Positions 22,720-33,198 of a stretch of DNA of 64,000 nt are shown here, piece by piece. The notes under the pieces are model-generated. The model was given only the letters and a program-made list of their open reading frames with translations, did not search any database and was not told the DNA's origin. The stretch's first letter is position 1; each line of letters starts with the position of its first letter. Origin of the DNA: Knufia peltigerae (lineage: Eukaryota; Ascomycota; Eurotiomycetes; Chaetothyriales; Trichomeriaceae); NCBI GenBank assembly GCA_030247855.1, contig JAPDRN010000016.1:124001-188000 (forward strand), given 5' to 3'. A program made the translations under genes and the position numbers.

Positions 22720-25253
22720 TCAGTCGATCAAATGCCCATAAGTAAGACCAGCTTGTGGTAATTTGTAACGAGACTTTTCCTCTGGGCCAACCACCAGCCC
22801 AAGGTGCCCATTACTTATCTCCCTCACAGAGATTTCTTCCCGCCATGTCTTCGCTGCGCTTACTCCTGCGCACGTATTCTGAAGCCTCGACGATGGACTT
22901 GAGTTCAACGCCAAAGTGAGAAGTTCTGCGACAGTTGTCCAGGAGCCGACCAAGCCTTCCCTCGCGACAAGTACTTTGTACAGGATGAACGCGGTGTGCA
23001 TGGCAGCAAGGGCAACGTGGATCAAGAGTATCACAATTCCAAACTGTGCCGTCCCTGAGCCCTGGTACCGGTACCCGTAACCATACCGAGAAAACTCGGG
23101 GTCAATACGGAGCCAATCGTTGAGATCTGCCGAGGTGGCATTCAAAGACTCGTCTTGTCCACCTTTTGCCGATGAGACAACGAACCGTCCGACCAGTCCG
23201 CCCGAGGAATCCGTTTTATTCGTCAGGAACATTGCAGCCGAGTAAGGATAGATACCGTTCCCGGCTATACGTGCGAGGCCATCTGTAATGACTCCAGCGA
23301 GCATGGTGGATATTACCGTTGCTCTACTCTTTCTGACCTCATCGTCCGTAGTTTGAATGTAGTTGCTGCCGTTGGCGTTGACTACAAGTGGGGACTTGAA
23401 GGCATAGCCGGTCTGGTTTGTGGGTGCAACGACGCCTTGTTCGAAGACCAACTGGTTAAGCATGGCCTGTATTGCAGGTACATTTCCCTGGGTGAAGGGT
23501 ATCGGCTGGTTAATAGCATCGGCATACTGTTGATCGATGGTCATATTGCGGATGGGGCTGTCGACGCTGGGAGCACGCGGTATGTCAAGACAGGTACTTG
23601 GCAATTGGCCTTGGGTGAAGTAGGAGACCTGGTCAGTGGTCCTTGGTTCATACCAAACGTACACTGGTATCCACTGAGCCTGAAAGAAGTTAGCACATTC
23701 TACGAGCTTTTCGTGGGAAGCGAAGATGAGAGGAATCTGCGGGCTGGAGAGTCTGCTGAGAAAGGAGTGCATACATAGATACTGCAGGCTTGGATTTCAG
23801 TGGCTTGCCTCGTCTCTGTCGTGCTGGCATTAGTCAGATAGATCCACGGAATGCGAACTGCCGCCCCCAGAGTCGGGCTCTCAGAGCCCTCGGGCATTTT
23901 GACCCACTGAACATCCGTTGCATTGTATGTTCCATTGTAGGGAAGCTGGAATTCGTTGTTCGAAAATGTGCTGTTTGGTGTCAAGCTCGGGAATTTGACA
24001 GGCTTCCGGTCCTCAAGTTCTGTGGTATTGAAATATTGGAATCCATTGCAAATGACTTCGACTCTAGGTGCATATATTTGATTTTTCAAGGTGAGCCGTG
24101 GCCGTGCAACTTCAAGTCCCAAGCCATCATAATTATCTTGGGCAAATTGCCACCACTGTGTAAGTGCGCTCGTGATAAATGTATTGAGCGACATGCCGGA
24201 TGCTCTTCCATCGAACCCGCTCGGGCAAGACCGAGTTGATAGGACTCGACGGGTATCACCTCGTGCGTCAGGGATAGAAGCATTTGAACCAGTAGAAGAA
24301 TTGACAAAGAGAAGATTGCCCGCCCAACTATACAAGTCACGGAAATCGCCAGCAGGGCAAATTTCCTCGACCGTCGTAGTCAAAGCAGCTTCCAGGCAGT
24401 CAACACCTGAGTCTGCACTGTTGACACTCGAAGCCGTAACAGTTTCGGGCCACAAAGCGGTGCTTTCATTAAAGACGTAGTAAGGCAGGACCTGATTCTT
24501 GAATGGCCTGTGAACAGGGAACCAATCCAATGAAGGAATGATCGCAATAGCAGACGAAGGTCCTGAAAGCGTCGCCAGAATTGTGGCAAGAAGAGATAGC
24601 AGCCAGAAGCGCCAGTAGTGTGCATTGGAGGTCCAGGCAGATGTCCAGAAAGCCTTCCTACGCAAGAAGTCTCCCGAGCCGATGGAGAAAGCATTCGTCA
24701 AAAGTCCCAATGGAAGCCCGTGATTCCCAGTCAAATGAGCATGCGCGACATGCAAGACGATCGTCCCCAGAGAAGCAACGAGAAGCAGTTCGTGTAGCTT
24801 AGCCGCCAACTGAAGTGCATTCAAAGCGCCGTCTTGAGTGATCCCAGGAAGGATCTGTACATTCGGAGCCAGTAAATCCATCCAGTAGACATTGCGAAAA
24901 TTCAAGCCCACAACCGCAGCGGTGACTATGCTGGTGGCAAGGTGTGGAAGAAGTGTCGAAGAATTGGCCCAGAACCCTTTTCGAATCGCCTGCTTGGGCT
25001 TTTCCGGTGTTTCTTGGAAACTCGGTATCGACTTTGATGATGGCAACTCATTTGCGAATTCAAGCTTCGTATACTCAAAATTCTGGTCATGGGCACTTGT
25101 GAAGCTGGAGACAGTATGATTGCGTTTGGCAGCCGGATTGATGGGTGTCAGTGAATGCTCCGAGCCCAGCTCACCAGAATTCGGTGAGCCATTGAACAAT
25201 TTTGCATAGAATGAGTGACCAGACTGCCGGCGCCCTGCACCAAAGTAGTCCAT
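22720..25253 (-). CDS. Large fungal multi-pass membrane protein of unknown function
   Basis: 812 residues in two exons, 23775-25253 and 22720-23679 (95-base intron; joined length in frame). I do not recognise a named family. Seen: a polar N-terminus of about 90 residues; hydrophobic segments near residues 97-115, 150-175 and 225-245; then a very long extracellular-type region (about 250-690) with many N-x-S/T sites and spaced cysteines; and one more hydrophobic segment near the C-terminus (FGIVILLIHVALAAMHTAF) followed by a cytosolic tail with SVREISNGHLG. This plan, three helices, a large glycosylated loop and a last helix, recurs in lineage-expanded fungal membrane proteins. The function is unknown. 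Confidence 0.75.
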
Positions 25254-26414
25254 GGAGACAGAAGAGATAAGTCCAGCTCAAACTTCTGCCCACTGGAGGC
25301 GTGAGAGCCTGGTCCAGAAAGGCTGGAATATAAGAAAGGTCAACGTCAGGGTGTGTGTTAAAAAACCACCGCTATACGGACACTGTCCGGCAGTACCTTG
25401 ATCTGTGCGAAAGGTGCGAGACAGTAGTTGTTCCATGCTGACCAGGCCTAAATACTATGCCTTCGACTCCGTACGGATACATGCCAGCAAATGCACTGGG
25501 AAAGTCAACATCTGCTGCTCATAGGCCAATGGAGACACAACGGTATTTTTTAGAGCCTTGGTGGTCCCAAAGACCTGCGAACAGATTCGAAAATGGACAA
25601 GGGATAGCCTATCGCTGTATTGAAAGCTGAATATGGGTGCTTTGTGGCAGAGCGGACGTTGGACAACGTCGGCGGCAAGGCTGGTGATCTGGTCTACCAA
25701 GACTTTTAGTTTGGGGTCCAGCTGCTGAACTTCAGAGCGCTGGTAAGCACTAAGAAAAGATCCGCGTGTTTCAAGAGCCGCAAGAGTCGCTTCAGCCATC
25801 AATATTTATCCATGCAGAATAAATATCAGGACAACTGTATGAGAATCGACATGTTGCAGCAGGGTGGAAGGATTGTACTGTAGCAGCCACATGTTTCGTA
25901 GTTTGTCACAACCTCCCAGAGAAGACAAGGAATGGAGGTTCTCCGTACGGGAGTACTCCGTACATTCCCTGGAATCGTCCGAGTAATTGTCATGTGCGGA
26001 CCCTTGCGAAACATATGGGATGAACCGACGTCGATAGCTGATTACTGATCTATAGCTAGTCCGAAGTGTTCAAAAAGCGACGTCAATTGCCGCCACACGC
26101 AATAGATAAGAATAAATAGCTGGAGCCATGCTGATTACGGTATACTAACTCTCCAGACAACCCCTGCATGCTGACTTTGTTGTTTGGGGATGAAGCCCAG
26201 GATGCAAAGTTGACTCGCAATGGTTCGCTAATGCAGTGGCTCGTGATACGCATGTATCCTCCCTATCGCTTACATTGACACTCGGGAGAGGTGGGTCCTA
26301 CTCGCCTGCAGAGAGTACTCGTCGCGCCATGGGATGCAACTGAACAGAATCGGTATCCAAAACTCGATAGTCGCACTGTTCGTGGCCAGCATCGCCCAAC
26401 TTTGTGCGTGGTGA
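25254..26414 (+). other. Intergenic, with one doubtful small open frame
   Basis: 1.16 kb. A minus-strand frame at 25455-25802 (115 residues, starting MMAEATLAALETRG) could be a small or degraded gene; no family is recognised and I give it little weight. Copies of the TACTCCGTA-type motif cluster at 25470-25478 (partial) and 25954-25962 (exact). Confidence 0.35.
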
Positions 26415-27017
26415 TCAGGATATTCTATCTGCAAGGTAAAAGCCATACCACAAACTTGCCATCCAGGACACCAAATTGACCAATGAAGATGCGCCATGCA
26501 GTGTCGAAAATTGTTGGTTCAGTGCCTGCATCTCTTTGCTATGCGGAGGTGCGTCGTAGCTTTTCTTCCCATCTCTTGTCTCTTGGTGCTTTCTCTCCCT
26601 CATACATTTCGTGGTTGCGGGTCCAATATACGCCAGGTTGGCGGCCGCAGTAGCAAACATTGTCAGGAGGGGTACAAGGACTCGAAAGCGATTGACAGGG
26701 TCGATGACACCTGATATACTCGAGGGTATCGTACTGATCGCAGTTCTCTCGGCTGGTAGGGTTAGAGCCAGGAGAATAGGGAGCGCGGCCTGCATCGAAA
26801 AGTATATAGGAAAAGTAGCTTGCTGCAACTGTGAGAATTGAGGTCGAGGCAGATTTCTGAAAGCGACTATCCCTCCCACAAAGCTCTGAAAAGTTGTTGT
26901 CCCCAGCAAAATGCCATAACTGAGGCAGTGTTAGTCGAGGGTTGAAAGGACGAGACAAGTCTGCACTTACCTGATTATATGATAAGGAGCAGCGGAGTAA
27001 ATGAGTGAGCCCGCCAT
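26415..27017 (-). CDS. TMEM205-like (DUF4149) small membrane protein
   Basis: 183 residues in two exons, 26971-27017 and 26415-26919 (51-base intron, GTAAGT donor). The first exon MAGSLIYSAAPYHII joins to SYGILLGTTTFQSFVGG, the signature start of the TMEM205/DUF4149 family, followed by AFRNLPRPQFSQLQQ and FPIYFSMQAALPILLALT. Four hydrophobic segments are visible, with a charged loop (CMRERKHQETRDGKK) before the last. Fungal members are predicted to sit in internal or plasma membranes; the role is not firmly known. It is divergent from Ku80. Confidence 0.88.
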
Positions 27018-27443
27018 TTCCAGATGAGAGTCCGTCTCTGAATCCCCGTAATTGTACCTCAAAACCCAAGTGAAGTTATATAGTCAATCCTCGAACCCGC
27101 AGTTGATGAGACGCACATTTTAGCACGATCAACAGTGACGACATATTCCGAACCGCGGCCAAAGCACTTTAGCTACACGTGATCACGCGTCATTCCGCGA
27201 CAGACAGAAAGTCCGTAGTGCGGATGCTGCCTACAGTACCTCTTCAATTGCCTGCGATGATGGCATAGTCGAGGCAACATGCAAGTACGGACGACAACAG
27301 CCCGACCCATTGACACTGTACGTAAGAATACTTCAGCATAGGATTTGATGTCATAACTCTCTTGGGTATGCTGTTGCGAAGGAGTTACGCTAACTCCTCA
27401 AGCCGCTCATCGAAACAACTAAACCCAGCATATCGACACAGTC
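27018..27443 (+). promoter_or_regulatory. Divergent promoter region, TMEM205-like / Ku80
   Basis: 426 bases between the two start codons. No specific element recognised. Confidence 0.4.
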
Positions 27444-29543
27444 ATGTCTGAGAAAGAAGCGACAGTCTACCTCATAGACGTGTCAAGGTCTATGAGCAAA
27501 AAGCACTCTGGTCGAAGCCAAACCGACCTCGAGTGGGCTCTCCAATATGTCTGGGATAAGATCACGAATGTCGTCTTCACTGGGCGAAAGACCCTCATGA
27601 TCGGTGTTGTTGGTCTTGGGACCGATGGCACGAGCAATGACATGGCAAGCCAGGACGACTCGTACAAACACATCAGTGTCCTACAGCCCATATCACAGAT
27701 CCTTATGCCCGAACTACGGAGCCTGCCAAAAGTCCTCACGCCCAGCAAGACAGACGATCGGGACGTCCTCTCCGGCATCATTATTGCGGTCGATATGATG
27801 ATGAAGCATTGTAAACATCTGAAGTACAAGAAAAGGATTGTTGTCATCACAAATGCTACTGGCCATATCGACGCTGATGATGTCGAGAGTACAGCAGAGC
27901 AGTTTAAGAATCATGACATCGAATTGGTGTTGTTGGGCATTGATTTTGACGACCCTGATTACGGCACCAAGGAGGAAGATAAATCTGCGACCAAGGCAGA
28001 GAACGAGCGGACACTGAAGAAGCTGGTTGACCTTTCAGGTGGGATGTTTGGGACAATGCAAGAAGCCATTGATCAGCTCTCACGGCCAGATATGAAGCCT
28101 ATACGAGCGACACCGACCTATAGAGGACAATTGAGGCTGGGTGACCCAGAGCAATATGATACGGCTTTGTCGATCGACGTCGAGCGGTACTTCAAGGTTC
28201 AGACCAGACGGCCTCCAACAGCAAGCTCATTTGTGATTCGAGAGAACACTGCCGATGATGATCAAGGCTTGCAGTCCGTGCACAGCATATACAAGTACTC
28301 CGCTAAACTCGAGAACGGAGAGACAAAAGAACTCAGTCGGGAGGAGCTGGCCAAAGGATACGAATACGGACGCACTGCGGTGGCAATCATGGAGTCAGAA
28401 CAGAACATTACAAAACTTGAAACCTCGATGGGTTACGATATCTTGGGCTTTATCCCGATGGAACATGTGGAACGATATATGCTGCTGGACAACTCCAATG
28501 TAGTTGTGGCACAGAGAGGTAACGACAAGGCAGCGCTTGCTCTTTCGTCACTAGTCCATGCCCTCTTTGAATTGGGTTCTGTGGCGGTCGGCAGACTTGT
28601 AAAAAAGGACATGCAGGATCCCATTTTAACAATTCTGTCACCATTGGTGGAGGCTGATCTTGAATGCTTGGTCGAAAACGTCCTTCCGTTTGCAGAAGAT
28701 GTTCGCTCATATCGATTCCCGCCGCTGGACAAAGTGCTCACTGTGTCGGGAAAAGAACTGACTGAGCACCGCAACCTGCCAAACCAAAAGTTGATGACAA
28801 GCATGAGTGACTTTGTCGACAACATGACCCTCATGAACGATGATGAAGAAATGATGGCAATGGAAGACACATTCTCGCCTGTTCTGCATAGGGTAGAAGG
28901 GGCGATCAAATTCCGAGCCATCCATGGCCCTGAGAAATTCCCAGATGAGCCCGAGATGTTCAAAACTTATCGTGAACAACCAGAAGAGCTTCGGGACCGC
29001 AGTCAAAAGGCGCTGGAAAAGTTGATCGAAGCGGCCGACGTCAAAAAGGTGCAACAAAGAGCCAAAGGCCGAAGACGATATCGTGATACTGAGAAGCCGA
29101 TTTCTGGATTGGATGTGAGCGAGCTTTTGCGCAAGGAGAAACGAGACCACGTCTCCCCAGACAATGCAATCCCCGAGTTCATCCAAATGATAGAGACTGC
29201 AGCTGATGAGAAATATATCGCCACCATTGTGCAGCAGATGGGTACGATCCTGACAGACTGGGTCCGCACCAGCTATGGCGAAAAGAACTATGGGAAAGTG
29301 GTTGAAGGTCTCGGCACCGTTCGCCAGTGGATGCAAGAGCTCGAAATGCCTGATTTGTACAACAACATGGTCCAAGAATTGAAGGAGAAGATCCTCTCCA
29401 AACAGCTGGGCGGAGATCGAGCGTTGATGTGGTTCCAGGCCCGCAAGAACAAGCTCGGACTGATCAGTAGTGACGAGTGCAAACCGTCCAAGATAACGGC
29501 GGAAGCGGCGCATGCTTTCCTCGACCCAAAGCCCGGAACATGA
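27444..29543 (+). CDS. ku80: Ku80 subunit of the Ku DNA-end-binding heterodimer
   Basis: Intronless gene of 699 residues, matching filamentous-fungal Ku80 (700-740). With Ku70 it encircles broken DNA ends in the nucleus and starts non-homologous end joining; it also protects telomeres. Seen: N-terminal von Willebrand A-like domain starting EATVYLIDVSRSM and containing IGVVGLGTDGT; the beta-barrel core beginning near residue 225 (PTYRGQLRLGDP) with KGYEYGRTAV and ETSMGYDILGF; a helical arm around LSSLVHALFELGSVAVGRLV; and a C-terminal helical domain (residues about 560-690) of the Ku-PK-binding type, LLRKEKRDHVSPDNAIPEF. No defects seen. Confidence 0.96.
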   Translation: MSEKEATVYLIDVSRSMSKKHSGRSQTDLEWALQYVWDKITNVVFTGRKTLMIGVVGLGTDGTSNDMASQDDSYKHISVLQPISQILMPELRSLPKVLTPSKTDDRDVLSGIIIAVDMMMKHCKHLKYKKRIVVITNATGHIDADDVESTAEQFKNHDIELVLLGIDFDDPDYGTKEEDKSATKAENERTLKKLVDLSGGMFGTMQEAIDQLSRPDMKPIRATPTYRGQLRLGDPEQYDTALSIDVERYFKVQTRRPPTASSFVIRENTADDDQGLQSVHSIYKYSAKLENGETKELSREELAKGYEYGRTAVAIMESEQNITKLETSMGYDILGFIPMEHVERYMLLDNSNVVVAQRGNDKAALALSSLVHALFELGSVAVGRLVKKDMQDPILTILSPLVEADLECLVENVLPFAEDVRSYRFPPLDKVLTVSGKELTEHRNLPNQKLMTSMSDFVDNMTLMNDDEEMMAMEDTFSPVLHRVEGAIKFRAIHGPEKFPDEPEMFKTYREQPEELRDRSQKALEKLIEAADVKKVQQRAKGRRRYRDTEKPISGLDVSELLRKEKRDHVSPDNAIPEFIQMIETAADEKYIATIVQQMGTILTDWVRTSYGEKNYGKVVEGLGTVRQWMQELEMPDLYNNMVQELKEKILSKQLGGDRALMWFQARKNKLGLISSDECKPSKITAEAAHAFLDPKPGT

Positions 29544-29676
29544 CATTAACTTCTGGTGTGTGCTCATACTATGGAGAACTGACTGTAATGCATTTGACAA
29601 AACCTGCGAACGCTATGATACCCGCCATGTTGTACTCCGTACAAGTGAATGATATGAACAAATTTATGTCCAGGTT

Positions 29677-30768
29677 CTAAGAAATCTTTCCGATCCTGCG
29701 CTTAGCAATGTTGATCTTGCCTTGTACCCGTTCAACGTCCTCGTCGACCATTCCGAGCATCTCGTTCTGCACCTCGAGCTCCTGGTTGATGGCGATGCCC
29801 AATTCCTTTTGTCGTTGGACAATCTTGCGAAGCTCTTCAACGTCCAGATCCTGCTCGGCCATTTTCTGCTTCTGCAGCTGCAGCACACCCTGATTGTCAA
29901 GCTCTCTTGTCTCCGCCGTCTCCTTCCCGAGCACTCGTCCCCCAGACTTAGGCTTCGCCCCCATAAGGCTCTGCGTATCCTGGACCGACGCGACGGTATG
30001 GTCCAGTTTCGACTTGGTGACCATGGCGTTGAGGAGATTCTCGAGACCATCCTTGTCCTTTTGTGCCGTGGCGATCAGGTCTTTTCTTCTTCTGATCTCG
30101 CCCTCGCCCAGTTTCTGCCCTCCTCCCCATCCTTCTGCTGACGACTTTTGTATGTTGGCCAATCCTTCCTCCAAGGCCTTGATCATCGCGCCGGCCTTGA
30201 CCAGACTGCTCTTGGCCGCCGTGCTGGCTTCGTGCTGCTTCTGTGGCGTCGACGCCTGGTCACGGTGGGTGAGATTGAGCCGTGCGTCTTGTAATTGGGC
30301 CTTGAGGTCTCTGTGACAATCCAGCCATAATACGGGATCCGTTATGGGTGCTCCGCCTCCTCCGGGCCCCGTGATTGCTGAATGTAATGTGGACGCCTTA
30401 CTCGAGGTTTGGCTTGCGAGGGTGCTGGGCAGGTTGAGAAAGGTTCTCCAGACACTTGTCGTGCGCCATCTCGAGTCGTCAATCTCGTTGATGGTCTTGA
30501 GGTATGTTTCCAGTGCTTGCCGTCGCTCTTCTGTAAGTTGAGGATTCGAGACCGTTTTCGAGAACCACGACTTCGCAGGCGGTGAGACCGGTGGCGGAGA
30601 GCCGACTTGGTCGGTCAAGCCGGTGTGGAGGGACAGGAAATCAGAATAGCGTTTCTGGACGGTGAATGATCTTAGAGGCAGCCGGAGCGTGACGTTGTAG
30701 GTAGTGTAAGGCTTCGAGGTGCCTGAGATGGTGGTGTTGGGTATCGAGATCTCGACTTGTGGTGCCAT
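29677..30768 (-). CDS. vam7: Vam7-type vacuolar SNARE with PX domain
   Basis: Intronless, 363 residues. The N-terminal PX domain (residues about 3-115) contains SFTVQKRYSDFLSLH, the phosphoinositide-binding Arg-Tyr pattern, and a proline loop VGSPPPVSPPAKSWF. A helical linker follows, and the last 60 residues (about 300-360) form a Qc-SNARE coiled coil, ELRKIVQRQKELGIAINQEL, with the central Gln. There is no transmembrane segment; Vam7 is held on the vacuole by PI3P and drives homotypic vacuole fusion. The stop is 134 bases from that of Ku80 on the opposite strand; this gap holds one exact TACTCCGTA. Confidence 0.93.
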   Translation of the reverse strand: MAPQVEISIPNTTISGTSKPYTTYNVTLRLPLRSFTVQKRYSDFLSLHTGLTDQVGSPPPVSPPAKSWFSKTVSNPQLTEERRQALETYLKTINEIDDSRWRTTSVWRTFLNLPSTLASQTSSKASTLHSAITGPGGGGAPITDPVLWLDCHRDLKAQLQDARLNLTHRDQASTPQKQHEASTAAKSSLVKAGAMIKALEEGLANIQKSSAEGWGGGQKLGEGEIRRRKDLIATAQKDKDGLENLLNAMVTKSKLDHTVASVQDTQSLMGAKPKSGGRVLGKETAETRELDNQGVLQLQKQKMAEQDLDVEELRKIVQRQKELGIAINQELEVQNEMLGMVDEDVERVQGKINIAKRRIGKIS

Positions 30769-31197
30769 GGCTGCTGCAATTCTGTGGACGGGAAGATCAG
30801 AGGCTCAAAGTATGCATGGTCGAAAGTGTCTCAGACGGCTGCCGGGATGTGGTTTAAGCGAAGATACAAAGTATTGGCTGTGTTGAAGGAATGAATCGTT
30901 CCAGATGGGTTTGTTGGAAAAGAGTCGCATGCGCAACAGTGACGTCGTTTTGTTGATCTCGAATAAATATAATCGATTGGCTGTGCCTGGATGCCTTGAT
31001 CTTCATTCAACGTATTTCTTGTTTGTACCCATGTTCACTTTCAGCCACTGGTATGCCTTTGAAGAATCGGGGGTGATGCATATAACCCATACGAGCACGA
31101 TAAAATGAACAAAAGAAAAGTTTCAATTCATTCTTGACGATACGTCTCTCTATCGACCACCGGGAAATGCAGTTCTCTGTGACTACAGACTGCCGCC
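30769..31197 (+). promoter_or_regulatory. Divergent promoter region, Vam7 / hydrolase
   Basis: 429 bases between divergent start codons. No specific element recognised. Confidence 0.4.
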
Positions 31198-32858
31198 ATG
31201 GTATTGAAGCCCCCATTACCTCCGCGATCGCCATCTGCCGTGTCATCTACCAGCGCACAATCTTCACCTGAATCCTGGAAGGAAGATAGAGATCCTTCTC
31301 AAGCAGCTTCTCACTTTTTATCCCCCGACAGCTCCTTGTTGAGAAATTCGCCGTACAGTGGAGGCTTCCATGACCCGAGAGCCACATCAACTCAATCACT
31401 TAGGCCTGCTGAACCTGCTGGTGAGGGTCAGCGGACGTTGCTCATCATCTACATCCATGGCTTCCTAGGCGACGAGACCAGCTTCCAAAGCTTCCCGGCC
31501 CACATCCATAGCCAATTGACTGAGAGACTTAGAGACACGCATGTTGTCTACACCAAGATCTACCCTCGGTACAAGTCCAGACGGAATATATCGTTTGCGA
31601 CAAACGATTTCAGCAAGTGGTACGTATAATACCCCAGAGTTCGCAGTAGCCAGACTGACGTCCCTCGAGGATCAGACCTCACGAGTTCGACACTACGGAT
31701 GTCATTCTCGTCGGTCACAGTCTGGGCGGTATTCTAGCGGCCGAGGTCGTTCTACTGCCCGGTGATGCCACAAGCAGCAATGAACAATCCAAGCACCGTA
31801 TCCTGGGACTGCTTGCTTTCGATGTGCCGTACCTCGGTATGCATCCAGGAGTAGTGGGTACAGGGATTGCCAGTTTATTCCGAGCGCCTCCTACCGACGA
31901 AAGTGCAACAGGGGAAATTTCGCCGTTATCAGAACCTATCAGTCTTGACCCAACGTACAATCCGTTGTATATGAATGATGTCCGACTAGCTAAGCGGAAG
32001 GGCAAGCTTCAACGTGCTTGGTACTTCTGGAACAAGCATGCTGGGGAGGTCACGAAGGCTGCCGGCAAATATGTTTCTTCTCATCTCGAGTTCGGGGGCT
32101 GTCTTGCGGACTATGCGGGACTCAGAAAGCGGTATAAGTCGATTAGGGCATTGGAAGATGTCAATGAGCTCGCAAATCCACGTGGCAGGAGACGGGTAAG
32201 ATTCGTCAACTATTACACCTCGAGCACAGGACGGGTCAAGTCGAGGCCGGAGTCACGGGCGGCAGCCCCGAACATGCTGGAGCCTCCTGGTGAAGAGTCG
32301 CAGGCTGCTAGTTCTGGTACTTCATCGAGGAGAAGTTCATCCCAGAACCTTACTTTACCAGCTAGCCCTAGCCCACGAATCTCCCTTGAGGAACACCGTG
32401 ATGGTGAGGTTGTTACAAAAGATATTCCTGATCTTGGGGCATTGAGTGTCGAAGAATCGTCATCTATGAAGCCACTGGCGTCAATACCGTCCTCAAGCGG
32501 ACAAATTTCAATCGGAGATACTGATCGACAAACAGCATGCGACACGGACAAGCAGACCTTGTCGATAGCGGACAACCAAATAGCCTCAGATGCCGACGCG
32601 AACCCTCCCGGAAAACAGAAGGAAAGAAGATTTTGTGTAATTCCTTCCAGGAATTCTGATGGCGAACCCGATCCAACCTGGATCAAGGTACAGATGGATG
32701 GCATTGATGAGATCCAGGCTCATACTTCGATGTTCACGATGGGACCGACTTATGTCACCGTGGTGGAAGATACAGTGAGGAGAATCGAGAGCTGGGTCCA
32801 AGAAGATGCGTCCCGACGATTGATCCTAGCCGAGATGGACAATCCGACATGGGATTAG
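31198..32858 (+). CDS. Alpha/beta-hydrolase (DUF676/lipase-like)
   Basis: 536 residues in two exons, 31198-31619 and 31670-32858 (50-base intron). The N-terminal 85 residues are Ser/Pro-rich and probably disordered. The hydrolase core follows: IIYIHGFLGDETSFQSFP (the oxyanion-hole HGF/HGFLG block), then ILVGHSLGG with nucleophile Ser158, and AFDVPYLGMHPGVVGTG. The rest (about 320 residues) is a polar tail with Ser-rich stretches and a repeated DTDKQT/DTDRQT-like segment near residue 390-420. Fungal proteins of this kind are predicted lipid or ester hydrolases, partly membrane-associated; the substrate is unknown. Confidence 0.88.
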
Positions 32859-33198
32859 GATATGAGTAAACAATACATTCTGTTTCGATCCCTGTCGCTA
32901 TAGCCCAGCACTCATGTCGTCGGCAGAGTCATTCTCAATGTTTACTGTAGGCTAGTGCCAGACGGCGATAGGGTCTGAGTCTACGAGGCTACGAGGCTGC
33001 AAGGCTGCGGCTGCAAAAGATCACCCCGCCTTGGGACTTTTTCGCAGCCCACTTTGATTTCTGCGCGCCCGTCTCATGATTCTCATGCGGTGACTCAACT
33101 GCACTCAACCCCAACTTGACCCTCGTTTTTGAACAACAAAAGTTTCTCAGACCATCACACACCTCTAAGATTCGCCCCGAAATAGAAATTTCTGCACC
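32859..33198 (+). promoter_or_regulatory. Promoter region of aspartyl-tRNA synthetase gene
   Basis: 340 bases. It contains a small GC-rich tandem array at 32981-33014 built on CTACGAGG and AGGCTGC units, and a CT/A-rich leader before the ATG. Confidence 0.5.

Noticed and set aside
25455..25802. 115-codon minus-strand frame
   Set aside because: Not accepted as a gene: no recognisable fold or neighbours in support; only mentioned in the intergenic entry.
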